A DNA stretch of 34,492 nt. Source: Winogradskyella_A sp963966315. Its GTDB lineage: Bacteria > Bacteroidota > Bacteroidia > Flavobacteriales > Flavobacteriaceae. This document shows, one piece after another, positions 22,655 through 31,604 of this stretch (position 1 is its first letter; each line of letters begins with the position of its first letter). Both the position numbers and the translations under genes were made by a program. The DNA is taken from contig CAWZYX010000020.1 of assembly GCA_963966315.1 (NCBI GenBank), positions 1 through 34,492 of the forward strand, given 5' to 3'. The notes under the pieces are model-generated. The model did no database searches and was not told where the DNA came from. It was given only the letters and a program-made list of their open reading frames with translations.

Positions 22655-24979
22655 TTAAGCCTGGCTGCCATAGCCATAGCCATAGCCGTAATTATAAGAA
22701 TAGCCATATGCCCTGCTGGCACTTACGCTGTTCAGCACATAGGCCATATTGTTGAGCTTACCGGATTCAAAAAGCTCCTTTGAGAATGCCAACAGACTTT
22801 TATCCGTAAAATTAGCACGTGCAATGTAGAGGGTGGCATCAGCCAGTTTGGAGATGAGCATGGTGTCTGTGACGAGAATGGTGGGTGCTGTATCCACGAT
22901 GATGTAATCGTACTCCTGTCTGGCCTCCTCAATAAGTTGTTTAAAACGTCCATTGGTGAGCAGATGGGCCGGATTGGGCGGAATACTCCCCGACAGTAAG
23001 ATTCGATGGGATGGTTGCTGTTCGAAACTCTGAACGAGTGCGTCTCGCCAATCAACATCCGGGTCGTGCAAATAATTGGAAAGCCCTGTTTTGTGCTTAT
23101 CCAGATCGATAAAGGAATGGATCTGCGGATTGCGCAGATCGGCGCCGATGAGAAGCACCTTTTTGTTCAGGCTTGCCAGTGCCAGGGATAAATTCATACT
23201 CACGTATGTTTTCCCCTCTCCCTTAATGGTGGACGTGCAAAACACCACCCTACCCCGTTCGTCCTCGTGCACCGGTAAGAGGAAATCCACATTCGAACAC
23301 AGGATCCTAAAGGCTTCTGCCAGAACGGAGCGATCGTTTGGGTTTTTAAAAATAATCTCCTTGGATTTTTTAATCTCCGGAATCTCGCCCACGATGGGGA
23401 TTTCAGGGTTCACTGCATTAATATCCTCCTTGCCGTGCAATTTGGTATCCAGCAAAAAAATAAGGTATAGGATCCCGAAGGGAATCGCCAGCCCTCCCAG
23501 AACAGCAAAGACGATGGCGCTCTTACCGTTGAGTCCGGTAGTGATCTGACTGGACAGCGGTGCCTCTATCACCTTAATAGAAGACTCTGTACTGGCTATA
23601 TTGATCAGTGCTTCCTCGCGTTTCTGATATAAAAACAGATATAGTGTTTCCTTAATCCGCTGCTGGCGCTCAATGTCCCGGAAGAGACGCTCTTTTTCAG
23701 GCAGGGTCACGAATTCCTCGTTAATGGAATCATCGCGTTCCTCCAGTTGACGCTTGAGCAGGTTTAACTGAGCAACGGCTGCATTAACCGTCTCCATTAT
23801 GTTCTGTCGTAAACTATCCAGGTTCTCATTGATCCTGCGAATCTGAGGATTGTTGGCACCACCGCTTTCTGTAAGACGCACGCGTTCAAAAATAAGCGTA
23901 TTGTACTCGTTAATGATGCTGTTCACATCCAGGTCCTCATTGCTAAAGCTATTGGGTAAGAGGGAAAGCTCCTGTGTTTCAGATCTTAGCTGTCCCTTGA
24001 TAAAATCCAGTAAATTTAACTGACTTTCGATCCTAAACAGTTCTTCCTCAGACTGTATGGCGGTGGCCATACCACGTTGCAGGTCCGCTTCAGGCGATAT
24101 GAAGCGATTATCTACCTTAAAATTCTGTTTATTGATCTCAATGGAATCCAGCTCACCCACCAGAATTTTAAATCGCTTTTCAATAAAATCCAGCGTATTC
24201 TGCTGTACCGCTTTACGATCGTTCTTTCCATCTTCCTCCACTACATCGTGCAGAGTGTTAAGCACCTCTTCTGACCTTGGACCGTTCTCACTCTTCAGGC
24301 TCAGTTGCAGGACATCGCTGGAGCGCCCGGTGATCTCCACTTCCAACTTGTTCTTAAGGGTATTGGTAGCATGATCCATGGGGATCATGTTTAAGACATA
24401 GGTCTTTCCAATGGAGGGAGCAAGCGTCTCAGGGTCAAACACATGCACATCAAAGGGCAAATTGTGTTTTAGTTGTCTGGATGAAAATTCTGGTAAAGAC
24501 AACAATAATTCATCGTCATTATTCAGGATTTGTATTTCATTTTCCAGAACAACAAACTTATAAGTTCCCCATTTGACCTCCTTATTATTCACAAGCGGGT
24601 CAAGTTTGAATGGAAAACCTGTGATCTCTGAGGTAAGCACATTCCCTTCTTCGTAAAAGCGATAGGTGAGATCGGTTTTATCTACCACCTTTTCCAGAAC
24701 ATCATAGGACTTGATCAGTTCGATCTCGTTATCCAGATTAATGTTGGAACGGTTAAAAATAAAAGCTGCCGAAGGCAGTTCCAGTCCTTTGCTCTTGTCC
24801 AGAATTTTGATCTTGGAGACGGTGGAAAACTCCTTTGGTGTATACCGGAGTTTGAGTTGCAGCAGCACAAATGCAATGAGCACACCAATGACAAACAAAT
24901 ACCAGTACCTCAGGTATTTTCGGGCCTCCTTTTTAAGCTGACTGATCTGCTCAGATGTATTGTTCCTGTTGCCCTGCAC
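22655..24979 (-). CDS. wzc: Wzc-type polysaccharide co-polymerase with tyrosine autokinase domain
   Basis: A 774-aa inner-membrane protein setting chain length and driving export of capsule/exopolysaccharide. It has a TM helix near 28-46 (YLFVIGVLIAFVLLQL), a large periplasmic Wzz and coiled-coil GNVR region, a second TM near 485-510 (KSAIVFAVLGGLAIPFGILY), then a BY-kinase domain. That domain has Walker A STIKGEGKT (583-591), Walker A' LLIGADLRNP (609-618) and Walker B IIVDTAP (693-699). The C-terminus is a tyrosine cluster with Tyr at every second residue from 758 to 770, the expected autophosphorylation tail. It starts 2 nt after the wza stop, so the pair is co-transcribed. No phosphatase (Wzb) gene is adjacent. 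Confidence 0.93.
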   Translation of the reverse strand: MQGNRNNTSEQISQLKKEARKYLRYWYLFVIGVLIAFVLLQLKLRYTPKEFSTVSKIKILDKSKGLELPSAAFIFNRSNINLDNEIELIKSYDVLEKVVDKTDLTYRFYEEGNVLTSEITGFPFKLDPLVNNKEVKWGTYKFVVLENEIQILNNDDELLLSLPEFSSRQLKHNLPFDVHVFDPETLAPSIGKTYVLNMIPMDHATNTLKNKLEVEITGRSSDVLQLSLKSENGPRSEEVLNTLHDVVEEDGKNDRKAVQQNTLDFIEKRFKILVGELDSIEINKQNFKVDNRFISPEADLQRGMATAIQSEEELFRIESQLNLLDFIKGQLRSETQELSLLPNSFSNEDLDVNSIINEYNTLIFERVRLTESGGANNPQIRRINENLDSLRQNIMETVNAAVAQLNLLKRQLEERDDSINEEFVTLPEKERLFRDIERQQRIKETLYLFLYQKREEALINIASTESSIKVIEAPLSSQITTGLNGKSAIVFAVLGGLAIPFGILYLIFLLDTKLHGKEDINAVNPEIPIVGEIPEIKKSKEIIFKNPNDRSVLAEAFRILCSNVDFLLPVHEDERGRVVFCTSTIKGEGKTYVSMNLSLALASLNKKVLLIGADLRNPQIHSFIDLDKHKTGLSNYLHDPDVDWRDALVQSFEQQPSHRILLSGSIPPNPAHLLTNGRFKQLIEEARQEYDYIIVDTAPTILVTDTMLISKLADATLYIARANFTDKSLLAFSKELFESGKLNNMAYVLNSVSASRAYGYSYNYGYGYGYGSQA
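22665..22708 (-). repeat. Short tandem repeat encoding the Tyr-Gly tail of Wzc
   Basis: The plus strand shows repeated GCCATA units (one variant GCCGTA, plus ATTATAAGAATA), each encoding Tyr-Gly on the minus strand. Six-base units keep the frame, so unit gain or loss would change only the number of tyrosines. Confidence 0.75.
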
Positions 24980-24981
24980 GC

Positions 24982-25743
24982 CTAATTGTTTTGAACGATT
25001 AGAACTATGGCCAGTGTCGCTGAAACAAAGCCTAAAAGAGCTGCTAAACTCGGAATATAGCCTGCTCTTTTTACCTCCGGTCCGTTTGGATTGACATAGA
25101 TCACATCATTGGGTTTGATAAAGTAATAGGGGCTCTCCGTAATGTCCATGGACGTCAGGTCCAGGCGCGCAACGCGTCGCATCCCGTCCACTTCCCTAAT
25201 GAGCAGAATGTCGTCACGTTTTCCATTGATGCTAAGGTCCCCTGCAAGACCAATGGCCTGCAAAATGGTTAAATTCTGATCAGTAAACCTAATGGTTCCT
25301 CCACGGTTCACTTCTCCAAGTACCGTAAACTTGGCATTCGCAATGCGCACGTTTACGGTCGGATCTTTTAATTGATCTCCATCGATCAGCATTTGTGTTA
25401 TGGTCTGTTCCAGATCTTCCGGGGTCATGCCCTTTACATCAATTTTACCCAAAATGGGAAAATTGATCTTGTAATCTTTATTGACCACATAGCCATTTAA
25501 ATTCTGATTGTTCTGGTTATTGCCCTGACCGGGGTTCACCACCTGTATATTGAAGGGTTGTGCTACCTCCACATCTAACGCGGTCACCCGAATGGTGAGA
25601 ATGTCGTTGGGCTGTATCGTCACATCTTCATACACCAATGGGGTATTAGGATACCCCTCACTGTCCTGAAAATACAGCACGTCCTTCTTGGTTGTGCAGG
25701 AAAACACACAACTAGCAAGGACCAAAACAAAAAGATACCTCAT
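24982..25743 (-). CDS. wza: Wza-type polysaccharide export lipoprotein
   Basis: A 253-aa outer-membrane export protein. Signal peptide MRYLFVLVLASCVFSC with a lipobox; Cys16 is the likely lipidated residue. A polysaccharide-export domain (VTIQPNDILTIRV onward, with YKINFPILGKIDVKGMT) and an SLBB domain (FTVLGEVNRGGTIRF, LTILQAIGLAGDL) follow. It ends in a hydrophobic helix (LAALLGFVSATLAIVLIV) that would sit in the outer membrane, as in Wza. ATG at 25743 is chosen because the longer frame from TTG at 25767 begins inside the -7 promoter box. It lies between the WecA-like gene and wzc. Confidence 0.92.
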   Translation of the reverse strand: MRYLFVLVLASCVFSCTTKKDVLYFQDSEGYPNTPLVYEDVTIQPNDILTIRVTALDVEVAQPFNIQVVNPGQGNNQNNQNLNGYVVNKDYKINFPILGKIDVKGMTPEDLEQTITQMLIDGDQLKDPTVNVRIANAKFTVLGEVNRGGTIRFTDQNLTILQAIGLAGDLSINGKRDDILLIREVDGMRRVARLDLTSMDITESPYYFIKPNDVIYVNPNGPEVKRAGYIPSLAALLGFVSATLAIVLIVQNN

Positions 25744-25764
25744 TAGTCTATATCTAGAATCAAA

Positions 25765-25795
25765 CAAATATAAACTCTATTGCGACAATGACAAA
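25765..25795 (-). promoter_or_regulatory. wza-wzc promoter: TTTG-N19-TATATTTG
   Basis: On the minus strand TTTG (plus 25792-25795) and TATATTTG (plus 25765-25772) are separated by 19 nt, the best SigA-type promoter in the window. It lies in the 74-bp gap after the WecA-like gene and fixes the wza start at 25743. Confidence 0.65.
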
Positions 25796-25817
25796 GAGGG
25801 AAGGAATTAATCGCTAA

Positions 25818-26963
25818 TTAGCTAAAGCGCTTAGCGAGTTTAGCGCGGTAACGCAGCCTTCTGGACTTGTATTTAAAGCGCTTGACCCAGAAGTAGATGA
25901 AGAAGGCATAATAAAATAAGCTTCCAAATATAAGAAGGAGGATCAGTTGGGCATGGATTTCAAGAGCCTGGGTCAAAACCACCAAACTCACGATCAACAA
26001 ATTCACCAGAACGATGGAAATTGTGGTCTTCCCATGCGAAAAGCCCAATTGCAGAAAGCGATGGTGCAAATGGTTTTTATCGGCTATAAAGGGACTTTTC
26101 TTGTATATAAGCAATCGCACCATAAAAATCCGCAGGGTGTCCAACAGCGGGAAAAAGACCACTGCCAATGCCAAAACCGGGGCATAACTGTTAAATGGTT
26201 CAAATTTTACTATTTGTACCTGGCCGATAAAGCGCACTACGAAGAAAGCGATCAAAAAGCCAACCAGCATGGAACCGGTATCCCCCATAAAGATCTTACT
26301 GCGTTTTGAAAAATTAAGTCTTAAAAAAGGGATCAAGGCACCGATCAGACCCACAGAAAGCGTAGCGATGCTGATATCACCCATCACCATAAAGATCACC
26401 GCAAAACATGCACTGGCAAAGAGACCAAGCGAACCTGCCAAACCATCTACACCGTCTATCAAATTATATCCGTTGATGATGACCAGATAAACAAAGAGCG
26501 TAAAGACCACCGATAGCCAGTAGGGCATGATAGTGACCCCAAAAATCCCGGATAATCCAACGATCCGTGTATCGGTAAAAATGATCAGTAAAAAGGCAAC
26601 GATCAGTTGTCCGAGAAATTTCTTCCGCGGGGACAGAATCAGCAGATCATCTTTCAATCCCAGAAAAAACAGGAAGGTCATTCCCCCCAGAATAAGGAGC
26701 AGGATCTTTGTATCCAGCAAAGCACCGATCAGGGTGATGACCACCACCATGCTCATATAGATTCCAATCCCCCCGAGTGTTGGGACGTTGGAAGAATGCG
26801 TACTGCGCTCGTCCGGTTCGTCCATGAGGTGTTTGGCCTCAGCCACCCTAAGTATGGCCGGAAAAGACGAATAGGACACCACAAAGGCTAACACAAAGGT
26901 AATGAGTAACCAGAGGTATTTATAATCAAGCGGATTAAAATATTCTAAGAGGCTTTGTATCAT
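25818..26963 (-). CDS. WecA/MraY-family undecaprenyl-phosphate sugar-1-phosphate transferase
   Basis: A 381-aa polytopic inner-membrane enzyme that starts polysaccharide assembly by moving a sugar-1-phosphate (GlcNAc-1-P in characterised WecA) from a UDP-sugar to undecaprenyl phosphate. Family motifs: DEPDERSTHS near 48-57, KDDLLILSPRKKFLGQ near 105-120 (Asp pair), NLIDGVDGLAG (166-176, metal Asp), FMGDTGSMLVGF (224-235), and HLHHRFLQLG near 297-306 (His-rich loop). Ten or more membrane helices and a basic C-terminal tail. The sugar cannot be deduced. Upstream lie a possible promoter and a 13-bp inverted repeat. Confidence 0.9.
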   Translation of the reverse strand: MIQSLLEYFNPLDYKYLWLLITFVLAFVVSYSSFPAILRVAEAKHLMDEPDERSTHSSNVPTLGGIGIYMSMVVVITLIGALLDTKILLLILGGMTFLFFLGLKDDLLILSPRKKFLGQLIVAFLLIIFTDTRIVGLSGIFGVTIMPYWLSVVFTLFVYLVIINGYNLIDGVDGLAGSLGLFASACFAVIFMVMGDISIATLSVGLIGALIPFLRLNFSKRSKIFMGDTGSMLVGFLIAFFVVRFIGQVQIVKFEPFNSYAPVLALAVVFFPLLDTLRIFMVRLLIYKKSPFIADKNHLHHRFLQLGFSHGKTTISIVLVNLLIVSLVVLTQALEIHAQLILLLIFGSLFYYAFFIYFWVKRFKYKSRRLRYRAKLAKRFS

Positions 26964-26984
26964 TGATTTAGGCCTTTAAGAGGT

Positions 26985-26997
26985 ATCCCAATGGGAT
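26985..26997. promoter_or_regulatory. Inverted repeat ATCCCA-A-TGGGAT in the leader of the WecA-like gene
   Basis: Perfect 6-bp arms 22 bp upstream of the start codon. On the minus strand a candidate -33 TTG (27038-27040), 20-nt spacer and TTAATTTG (27010-27017, one mismatch to TAnnTTTG) would place the repeat at the 5' end of the transcript. Weak evidence for both. Confidence 0.3.
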
Positions 26998-27110
26998 CAA
27001 TTGAGAAGACAAATTAAAAGGAATTTATTGGCTTTCACAAGTTTGAGAAAGACTTTAAGAGTCTTAGCCCTACAGCTAATTAACGTTTTTATAACATTAA
27101 AAAGATGACT

Positions 27111-27866
27111 TCAGGTATTTAGCCATTGGGGTAATTTGGACACATTTTTCTGAAGAAGCACCCAGAAAGGAAAAGGAATTCTGTTCATCCGCAGCGCCTT
27201 CAGGTCTTCGCGGCTTTTATGTATAATGTTTGATAAACTGCGGTTACTGGCCCCACCGACCCTCATCAGGGTGATCACCCGGGGCAGGTAAGAGAATTTC
27301 AACTGTTTTTCTTTAAACAGTCTTAAAATAAATTCGTAATCAGCGGCGATCTTTAAGTTTGTGTTAAACCTGCCGTAAGTGGTGTAGATCTCTTTTTTTA
27401 AAAAAAGGGTAGGGTGTGGTGGCATCCAGCCTTTTTGGAGCAAGGACCTTGAAAAGTCCGAAGACCTCCAGTATCTGATGGTCTTATTGGTGTTGGAGGC
27501 ATCAACATATTTTAAATCGCCATAGACCCCACAAAGCTTTGGGTCCTTAAACTGATCCATAATGGTGCGCAGTATATGCCTGTCTGCCAGCAGATCGTCT
27601 GAATGCACAAAACCAATGAGGTCACCGGAGGCCATGTTTATTCCTTTATTGAGGGCATCGTAGATCCCCTGATCAGGCTCGGAAATCCATTTCACATAGG
27701 AATGGGCCGCCGCAAACTCCTTTATGATCTGCACTGTGGCATCTGTGGATTGTCCGTCCACAATGATGTGCTCCACGGTGTCAAGGTTTTGGTCGGCCAC
27801 TGTCTTCAGACAAGAACGAATAACGGCTTCGCTGTTGTAGGTGGCTGTAATGAGGCTTATTTTCAT
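27111..27866 (-). CDS. Glycosyltransferase family 2
   Basis: A 251-aa GT-A transferase, WcaA/WcaE-like, adding a sugar to the lipid-linked repeat unit on the cytoplasmic face. SLITATYNSE (4-13) starts the nucleotide-binding fold. HIIVDGQSTD (33-42) and the metal-binding SDD at 89-91 (VHSDDLL) are present. DQGIYDALNKGI (65-76) is the usual donor-site motif. ATG at 27866 is chosen. The open frame back to 28025 lies inside the acetyltransferase gene and adds a Cys/Gly-rich shadow sequence. Overlaps the acetyltransferase gene by 4 nt. Confidence 0.92.
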   Translation of the reverse strand: MKISLITATYNSEAVIRSCLKTVADQNLDTVEHIIVDGQSTDATVQIIKEFAAAHSYVKWISEPDQGIYDALNKGINMASGDLIGFVHSDDLLADRHILRTIMDQFKDPKLCGVYGDLKYVDASNTNKTIRYWRSSDFSRSLLQKGWMPPHPTLFLKKEIYTTYGRFNTNLKIAADYEFILRLFKEKQLKFSYLPRVITLMRVGGASNRSLSNIIHKSREDLKALRMNRIPFPFWVLLQKNVSKLPQWLNT

Positions 27867-28435
27867 TTGTTGGATAGGATGGTACGTGTGTTTACAAGCG
27901 TTGCCGGATTTCCCCGATAGATACCATAAGGCTCCAAAGCCGAGGTGGCCACCGAGCCGGCTGATAGTACTGCATGGGACCCTACATTTACCCCCTGAGT
28001 GACCATGGATCTCGCACCAATCCATGCGCCATCATCAATATGAATGGGTTTCAGCATAAGGTCAAAACCTTCTATCTTAAAGTCGTGGTTCCCGGAGATA
28101 ATGAGTGCTCCCTGCGAAAGGCATACATGGTTTCCGATCTCTACCCGGTCCAGATTATCGATCCAGACCCTCTCACCGATCCAGCAGTGATCCCCCACCT
28201 TCAGGAACCAGGGATACTTGATATTTACTTTGGGTTTGATCACCACTCCTTTTCCAATCTTAGCACCAAATACCCGCAACAGCCATCGTTTAACAGACCC
28301 TAGGGGAAACCAATAATTGTTGAGGAACAACAGATTACAGAAGTACCACAGACCCCTCTTTATACCACTACCCGGTTGGTACCAGGAATTGTCGTATACA
28401 GACAGATCGGTCTTCCCTTGTTGCTCCATGTTCAT
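27863..28435 (-). CDS. WcaF-type sugar acetyltransferase (hexapeptide repeat)
   Basis: A 190-aa left-handed beta-helix acyltransferase, close to the colanic-acid enzyme WcaF, expected to O-acetylate a sugar of the repeat unit using acetyl-CoA. Hexapeptide turns run through IGKGVVIKPKVNIKYP, VGDHCWIGERVWID and IHIDDGAWIGARSMVTQGV. The catalytic His is in ISGNHDFKIEG. The YGIYRGNPATLV ending is typical of this subgroup. It starts directly after the UXS stop and overlaps the GT2 gene by 4 nt, so the three genes are translationally linked. Confidence 0.9.
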   Translation of the reverse strand: MNMEQQGKTDLSVYDNSWYQPGSGIKRGLWYFCNLLFLNNYWFPLGSVKRWLLRVFGAKIGKGVVIKPKVNIKYPWFLKVGDHCWIGERVWIDNLDRVEIGNHVCLSQGALIISGNHDFKIEGFDLMLKPIHIDDGAWIGARSMVTQGVNVGSHAVLSAGSVATSALEPYGIYRGNPATLVNTRTILSNK

Positions 28436-29371
28436 TTAAAGAATGGTCTCAAAATAGTCAATGGTCTTGCTCAGTCCCTCTTCCAGATGAACTTTGGGCT
28501 CCCAATTGTTTAGTTCTTTCATCGCCAGGCTAATGTCTGGCTGCCGTTGCATGGGATCGTCCTGAGGCAGTGGCATGAACTTTAGTTTTGATGAGGAATT
28601 AGAAAGCTTCAGGATGGTATTGGCCAGTTCCAGCATGGTAAATTCTCCGGGGTTTCCGATATTCACAGGTCCCCAGAACTCTCGTCTAGACCCCATCATG
28701 CGGATCATACCCTCCACCAGATCATCCACGTACTGAAAACTTCGGGTCTGAGTTCCATCCCCGTAAATGGTAATGTCCTCCCCTTTCAGGGCCTGAACAA
28801 TAAAATTGGAAACCACCCGTCCGTCATTGGGATTCATTCGGGGCCCGTAGGTGTTAAAAATTCGCACGATCTTAATATCCACCTGGTTTTGCAGCATGTA
28901 ATCCATAAACAGGGTTTCGGCGCAGCGCTTGCCCTCGTCATAACAGGAGCGGGTTCCAACAGGGTTCACATGACCCCAGTAGGTTTCCGGCTGGGGGTGA
29001 ACCTGAGGATCACCGTATACTTCGGAGGTAGAGGCCTGTAAAATTCTGGCTTTGACCCGCTTGGCAAGCCCCAGCATGTTAATGGCGCCCATCACAGAGG
29101 TTTTGATGGTTTTAATAGGGTTGTACTGGTAATGCACCGGTGAGGCCGGGCATGCCAGATTATAAATCTCATCTACCTCGATCATGTAGGGATTGGTCAC
29201 ATCATGACGCACCAGTTCAAAAAAATGATGGTCCATCAAATGTTCTATATTCTGTTTGGACCCCGTAAAATAGTTATCCAGGCAAATGACCTCATTCCCT
29301 TCATGAAGCAGTCGCTCACAGAGATGCGATCCCACAAATCCTGCCCCACCGGTCACTAAAATTCTTTTCAT
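28436..29371 (-). CDS. UDP-glucuronate decarboxylase (UDP-xylose synthase)
   Basis: A 311-aa extended short-chain dehydrogenase that converts UDP-glucuronate to UDP-xylose with bound NAD+. NAD motif GGAGFVGSHL (8-17), LDNYFTGSK (31-39), NLACPASPVHYQ (71-82), the catalytic STSEVYGDP (114-122) with YxxxK at Tyr144-Lys148 (SCYDEGKR), and NPVGTRS plus RIFNTYGPRM, all hallmarks of the UXS subgroup. Its presence suggests that xylose, or a sugar derived from UDP-xylose, enters the polymer. The UDP-glucose dehydrogenase needed for its substrate is not in the window. Confidence 0.9.
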   Translation of the reverse strand: MKRILVTGGAGFVGSHLCERLLHEGNEVICLDNYFTGSKQNIEHLMDHHFFELVRHDVTNPYMIEVDEIYNLACPASPVHYQYNPIKTIKTSVMGAINMLGLAKRVKARILQASTSEVYGDPQVHPQPETYWGHVNPVGTRSCYDEGKRCAETLFMDYMLQNQVDIKIVRIFNTYGPRMNPNDGRVVSNFIVQALKGEDITIYGDGTQTRSFQYVDDLVEGMIRMMGSRREFWGPVNIGNPGEFTMLELANTILKLSNSSSKLKFMPLPQDDPMQRQPDISLAMKELNNWEPKVHLEEGLSKTIDYFETIL

Positions 29372-29457
29372 TTGTTAATAGTTACTGTTTTTCAATTGTC
29401 AAATGGAACATCCAGATGCGTATTCTGCTGTGAGACCACTAATGAATAATGGATGTT

Positions 29458-30618
29458 TCATTCTTTAGGTTTAAAAGCGCCTAAAAATAAGGCTTTATTT
29501 TTGTTCATCAAGTCGGGATCCTCACTAAAGCTTCTGGCAAATGCCAGGCAGGATGCCGACCAGTTCCTGTAGGTATCTCCATCCATCAAATTGGCCTGGT
29601 CCATAATACTCGCGATCCGTTTCGCATCCTCAAGCGGAAGGTCCCAGCCAAGCGACCTGGCTTTTAAGTTCTTCCAGGGGGTCTGATCAGAGATCAGGAC
29701 CGGTAAGCCCTGAGAAAAAGCCTCAAAAATGGCATGGCCAAAATTCTCACCTTCGGACAAGAGCACAAAAAAATCGTAGTCCTTGAGCAAGTGTGGGATC
29801 TGATCTCCGGACACAGCACCTTTATAATTGACCTTTATATGGTCAGGCAACTCCAAGATAAGCTGCCTGCATGGTTCCCAATAGTCGTTGTCATATACAG
29901 GTCCAAAGAGATCCAAGACCATCGGCTCCTGTACTTTCAATAGTGCCTTGATGATGTTAAGCGTTCCCTTTTCTTTGGCAATTCTGGCCACCGTGACCCA
30001 TTTTCTCTGCCCTCCATGTAATTCCTTTGGAGGTCCTGACTCGACCTTTCTAGGCAGATTAGGTGCCACCTGCACCTTAACTTGTTTTCCCAATTGCTTC
30101 CAAATGTGCAACGCTTCATCCTCATTGGTAGCATGGAAACCAACGCCTTTGTACAAACCCAGTGTTTTGGCCAAAGCCAGAAACACTTTCTTTTTTAGTG
30201 GTTTCACCGTAAAAGCCTGTGGATTGAGCATCCCCCGAGCCGAAACCAGAATGGGCTTTTTCAGGCCCTTTAATAACTGAAGCGGCATAATGGAGAAAAA
30301 CCAGCTATAGACACCCGTGATATAGGCCAGGTCAAAATCCAAAGAGTCGAATACGCGCTTTAACTCCTTTCTGCTCAAGCGATCTGCGCTCATGTAATAG
30401 ACTTTGGTATGCGGATCAAATTGCACCCAGGTGTTTGGCGGAATTTCAGGGTAGGGCTCCGTGGACTGGTAGTCTGTATTTCTGGTAAGGATGAGAAACT
30501 CAAAATCACCACCGAGATGTGCGATCATATTGGCGATGGAACGCACCGGTCCACCAGAAGCCGTTCCCGGTAAAAACCAGTCAATGGTGATCAGAATCAC
30601 AGGTTTTTTTACTGCCAT
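29458..30618 (-). CDS. Glycosyltransferase family 4
   Basis: A 386-aa GT-B transferase. The N-terminal acceptor domain opens LITIDWFLPGTASGGPVRSI, with the Gly-rich acceptor loop. The donor domain has WVTVARIAKEKGTLNIIKAL (208-227), FVLLSEGENFGHAIFEAFSQG (the family E-x7-E motif, near 281-301) and PVLISDQTPW. It uses an NDP-sugar to extend the repeat unit; the sugar is unknown. The ATG overlaps the previous stop by one base. It is followed by an 86-bp gap before UXS, which contains a distant 8-bp inverted repeat (29407-29414 with 29450-29457). Confidence 0.9.
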   Translation of the reverse strand: MAVKKPVILITIDWFLPGTASGGPVRSIANMIAHLGGDFEFLILTRNTDYQSTEPYPEIPPNTWVQFDPHTKVYYMSADRLSRKELKRVFDSLDFDLAYITGVYSWFFSIMPLQLLKGLKKPILVSARGMLNPQAFTVKPLKKKVFLALAKTLGLYKGVGFHATNEDEALHIWKQLGKQVKVQVAPNLPRKVESGPPKELHGGQRKWVTVARIAKEKGTLNIIKALLKVQEPMVLDLFGPVYDNDYWEPCRQLILELPDHIKVNYKGAVSGDQIPHLLKDYDFFVLLSEGENFGHAIFEAFSQGLPVLISDQTPWKNLKARSLGWDLPLEDAKRIASIMDQANLMDGDTYRNWSASCLAFARSFSEDPDLMNKNKALFLGAFKPKE

Positions 30619-31604
30619 TACATTTGTTGATAAAGTTCCAGGTATTGCTTTGCGATCTGCTCCAGTTTAAAGCGCTCCACATTTTTTAGCCCCTTGAGAA
30701 CAAGATGTTGTCTTAACTCCTCGTCCTCAATCAGTTGGAGTGCTCCATTCCTGATGGCTTGTAGATCGAAGGGGTCAACGAGTAAGGCTCCTTCCCCGGC
30801 CACCTCCTTCATGGCTCCAAGATTAGAAGTAAGTACAGGCCTACCAGTACCCTGGGCCTCAATAATAGGCATCCCAAAGCCTTCATAGGTAGACGGAAAA
30901 CACAGCAAATCACACTGTTGATAAAGCTTTACAATGTCCTTAAAGTTCAAACGAACATAGTTTTGGTAATGGATCTGATGCTGTTGCAAAAGGTGTTTCT
31001 GATGACCTGTAAGCGGCCCCACGATGAGCAATTGACAGCTAAGCCCGGATAAAGCCTCAATTGAACGTTCGAGGTTTTTATTGGGCTTGGTTCCCATCAA
31101 CAGGATTTTGGGTCGTCCGGCATTAAAAGTATGGTCCAGATCCGGAAGGATGGCCGAATTGAGAGGGTTGTACACAACCTTTATTTTATGTCGGTGTTTG
31201 GGGACCAGGACACTAAGTTCTCTCTTCGAAAATTCAGAGATCACTGTGATGAACCTGACGCGGCTGGCCGGCCATTGAAACCAGATCCATTTTTTAAGTT
31301 GTCGCTTTATCCAATTGCCCCTTAATGCCGATTGAATATCGTGTACCGTAAGCAGGGAACGCTTCCCCAGTTTGACCCCTATATAATTCACATCCCCTGT
31401 AATGTGATAGAGCTCCTGAGGGTTGGCCTTTATATAACTGAGGTTGTTCAACAAGGTCCCTACTGAGGCACCGGAATGGGGTAGCTCAATGGTTCGGATA
31501 TCGACCTGAGATTGCAGTTGTTCCTGAAGACTTGCAAATAGCTCTTCAATGCTGTGATACTGCGACAATCGCTTACGGAAGATATAATTAATTTTTAGTT
31601 TCAA
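30618..31604 (-). CDS. Glycosyltransferase family 4
   Basis: A 328-aa GT-B transferase. The N-terminal part (MKLKINYIFRKRLSQYHSIE) is short. VHDIQSALRG and FITVISEFSKREL mark the acceptor domain. The donor domain has KILLMGTKPNKNLERSIEAL and the signature FPSTYEGFGMPIIEAQGTG (about 236-254, with the two Glu of the E-x7-E motif), then PVLTSNLGAMKEVAG. The start overlaps the polymerase gene by 17 nt. The donor and acceptor sugars are not deducible. Confidence 0.9.
   Translation of the reverse strand: MKLKINYIFRKRLSQYHSIEELFASLQEQLQSQVDIRTIELPHSGASVGTLLNNLSYIKANPQELYHITGDVNYIGVKLGKRSLLTVHDIQSALRGNWIKRQLKKWIWFQWPASRVRFITVISEFSKRELSVLVPKHRHKIKVVYNPLNSAILPDLDHTFNAGRPKILLMGTKPNKNLERSIEALSGLSCQLLIVGPLTGHQKHLLQQHQIHYQNYVRLNFKDIVKLYQQCDLLCFPSTYEGFGMPIIEAQGTGRPVLTSNLGAMKEVAGEGALLVDPFDLQAIRNGALQLIEDEELRQHLVLKGLKNVERFKLEQIAKQYLELYQQM

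Noticed and set aside
27867..28025. N-terminal extension of the GT2 transferase
   Set aside because: Lies within the acetyltransferase gene and gives a Gly/Cys-rich sequence before the true MKISLITATYN start.
29407..29457. AACATCCA / TGGATGTT inverted repeat as a terminator after the GT4 gene
   Set aside because: The loop is about 35 nt, the stem only 8 bp, and no T tract follows on the minus strand.
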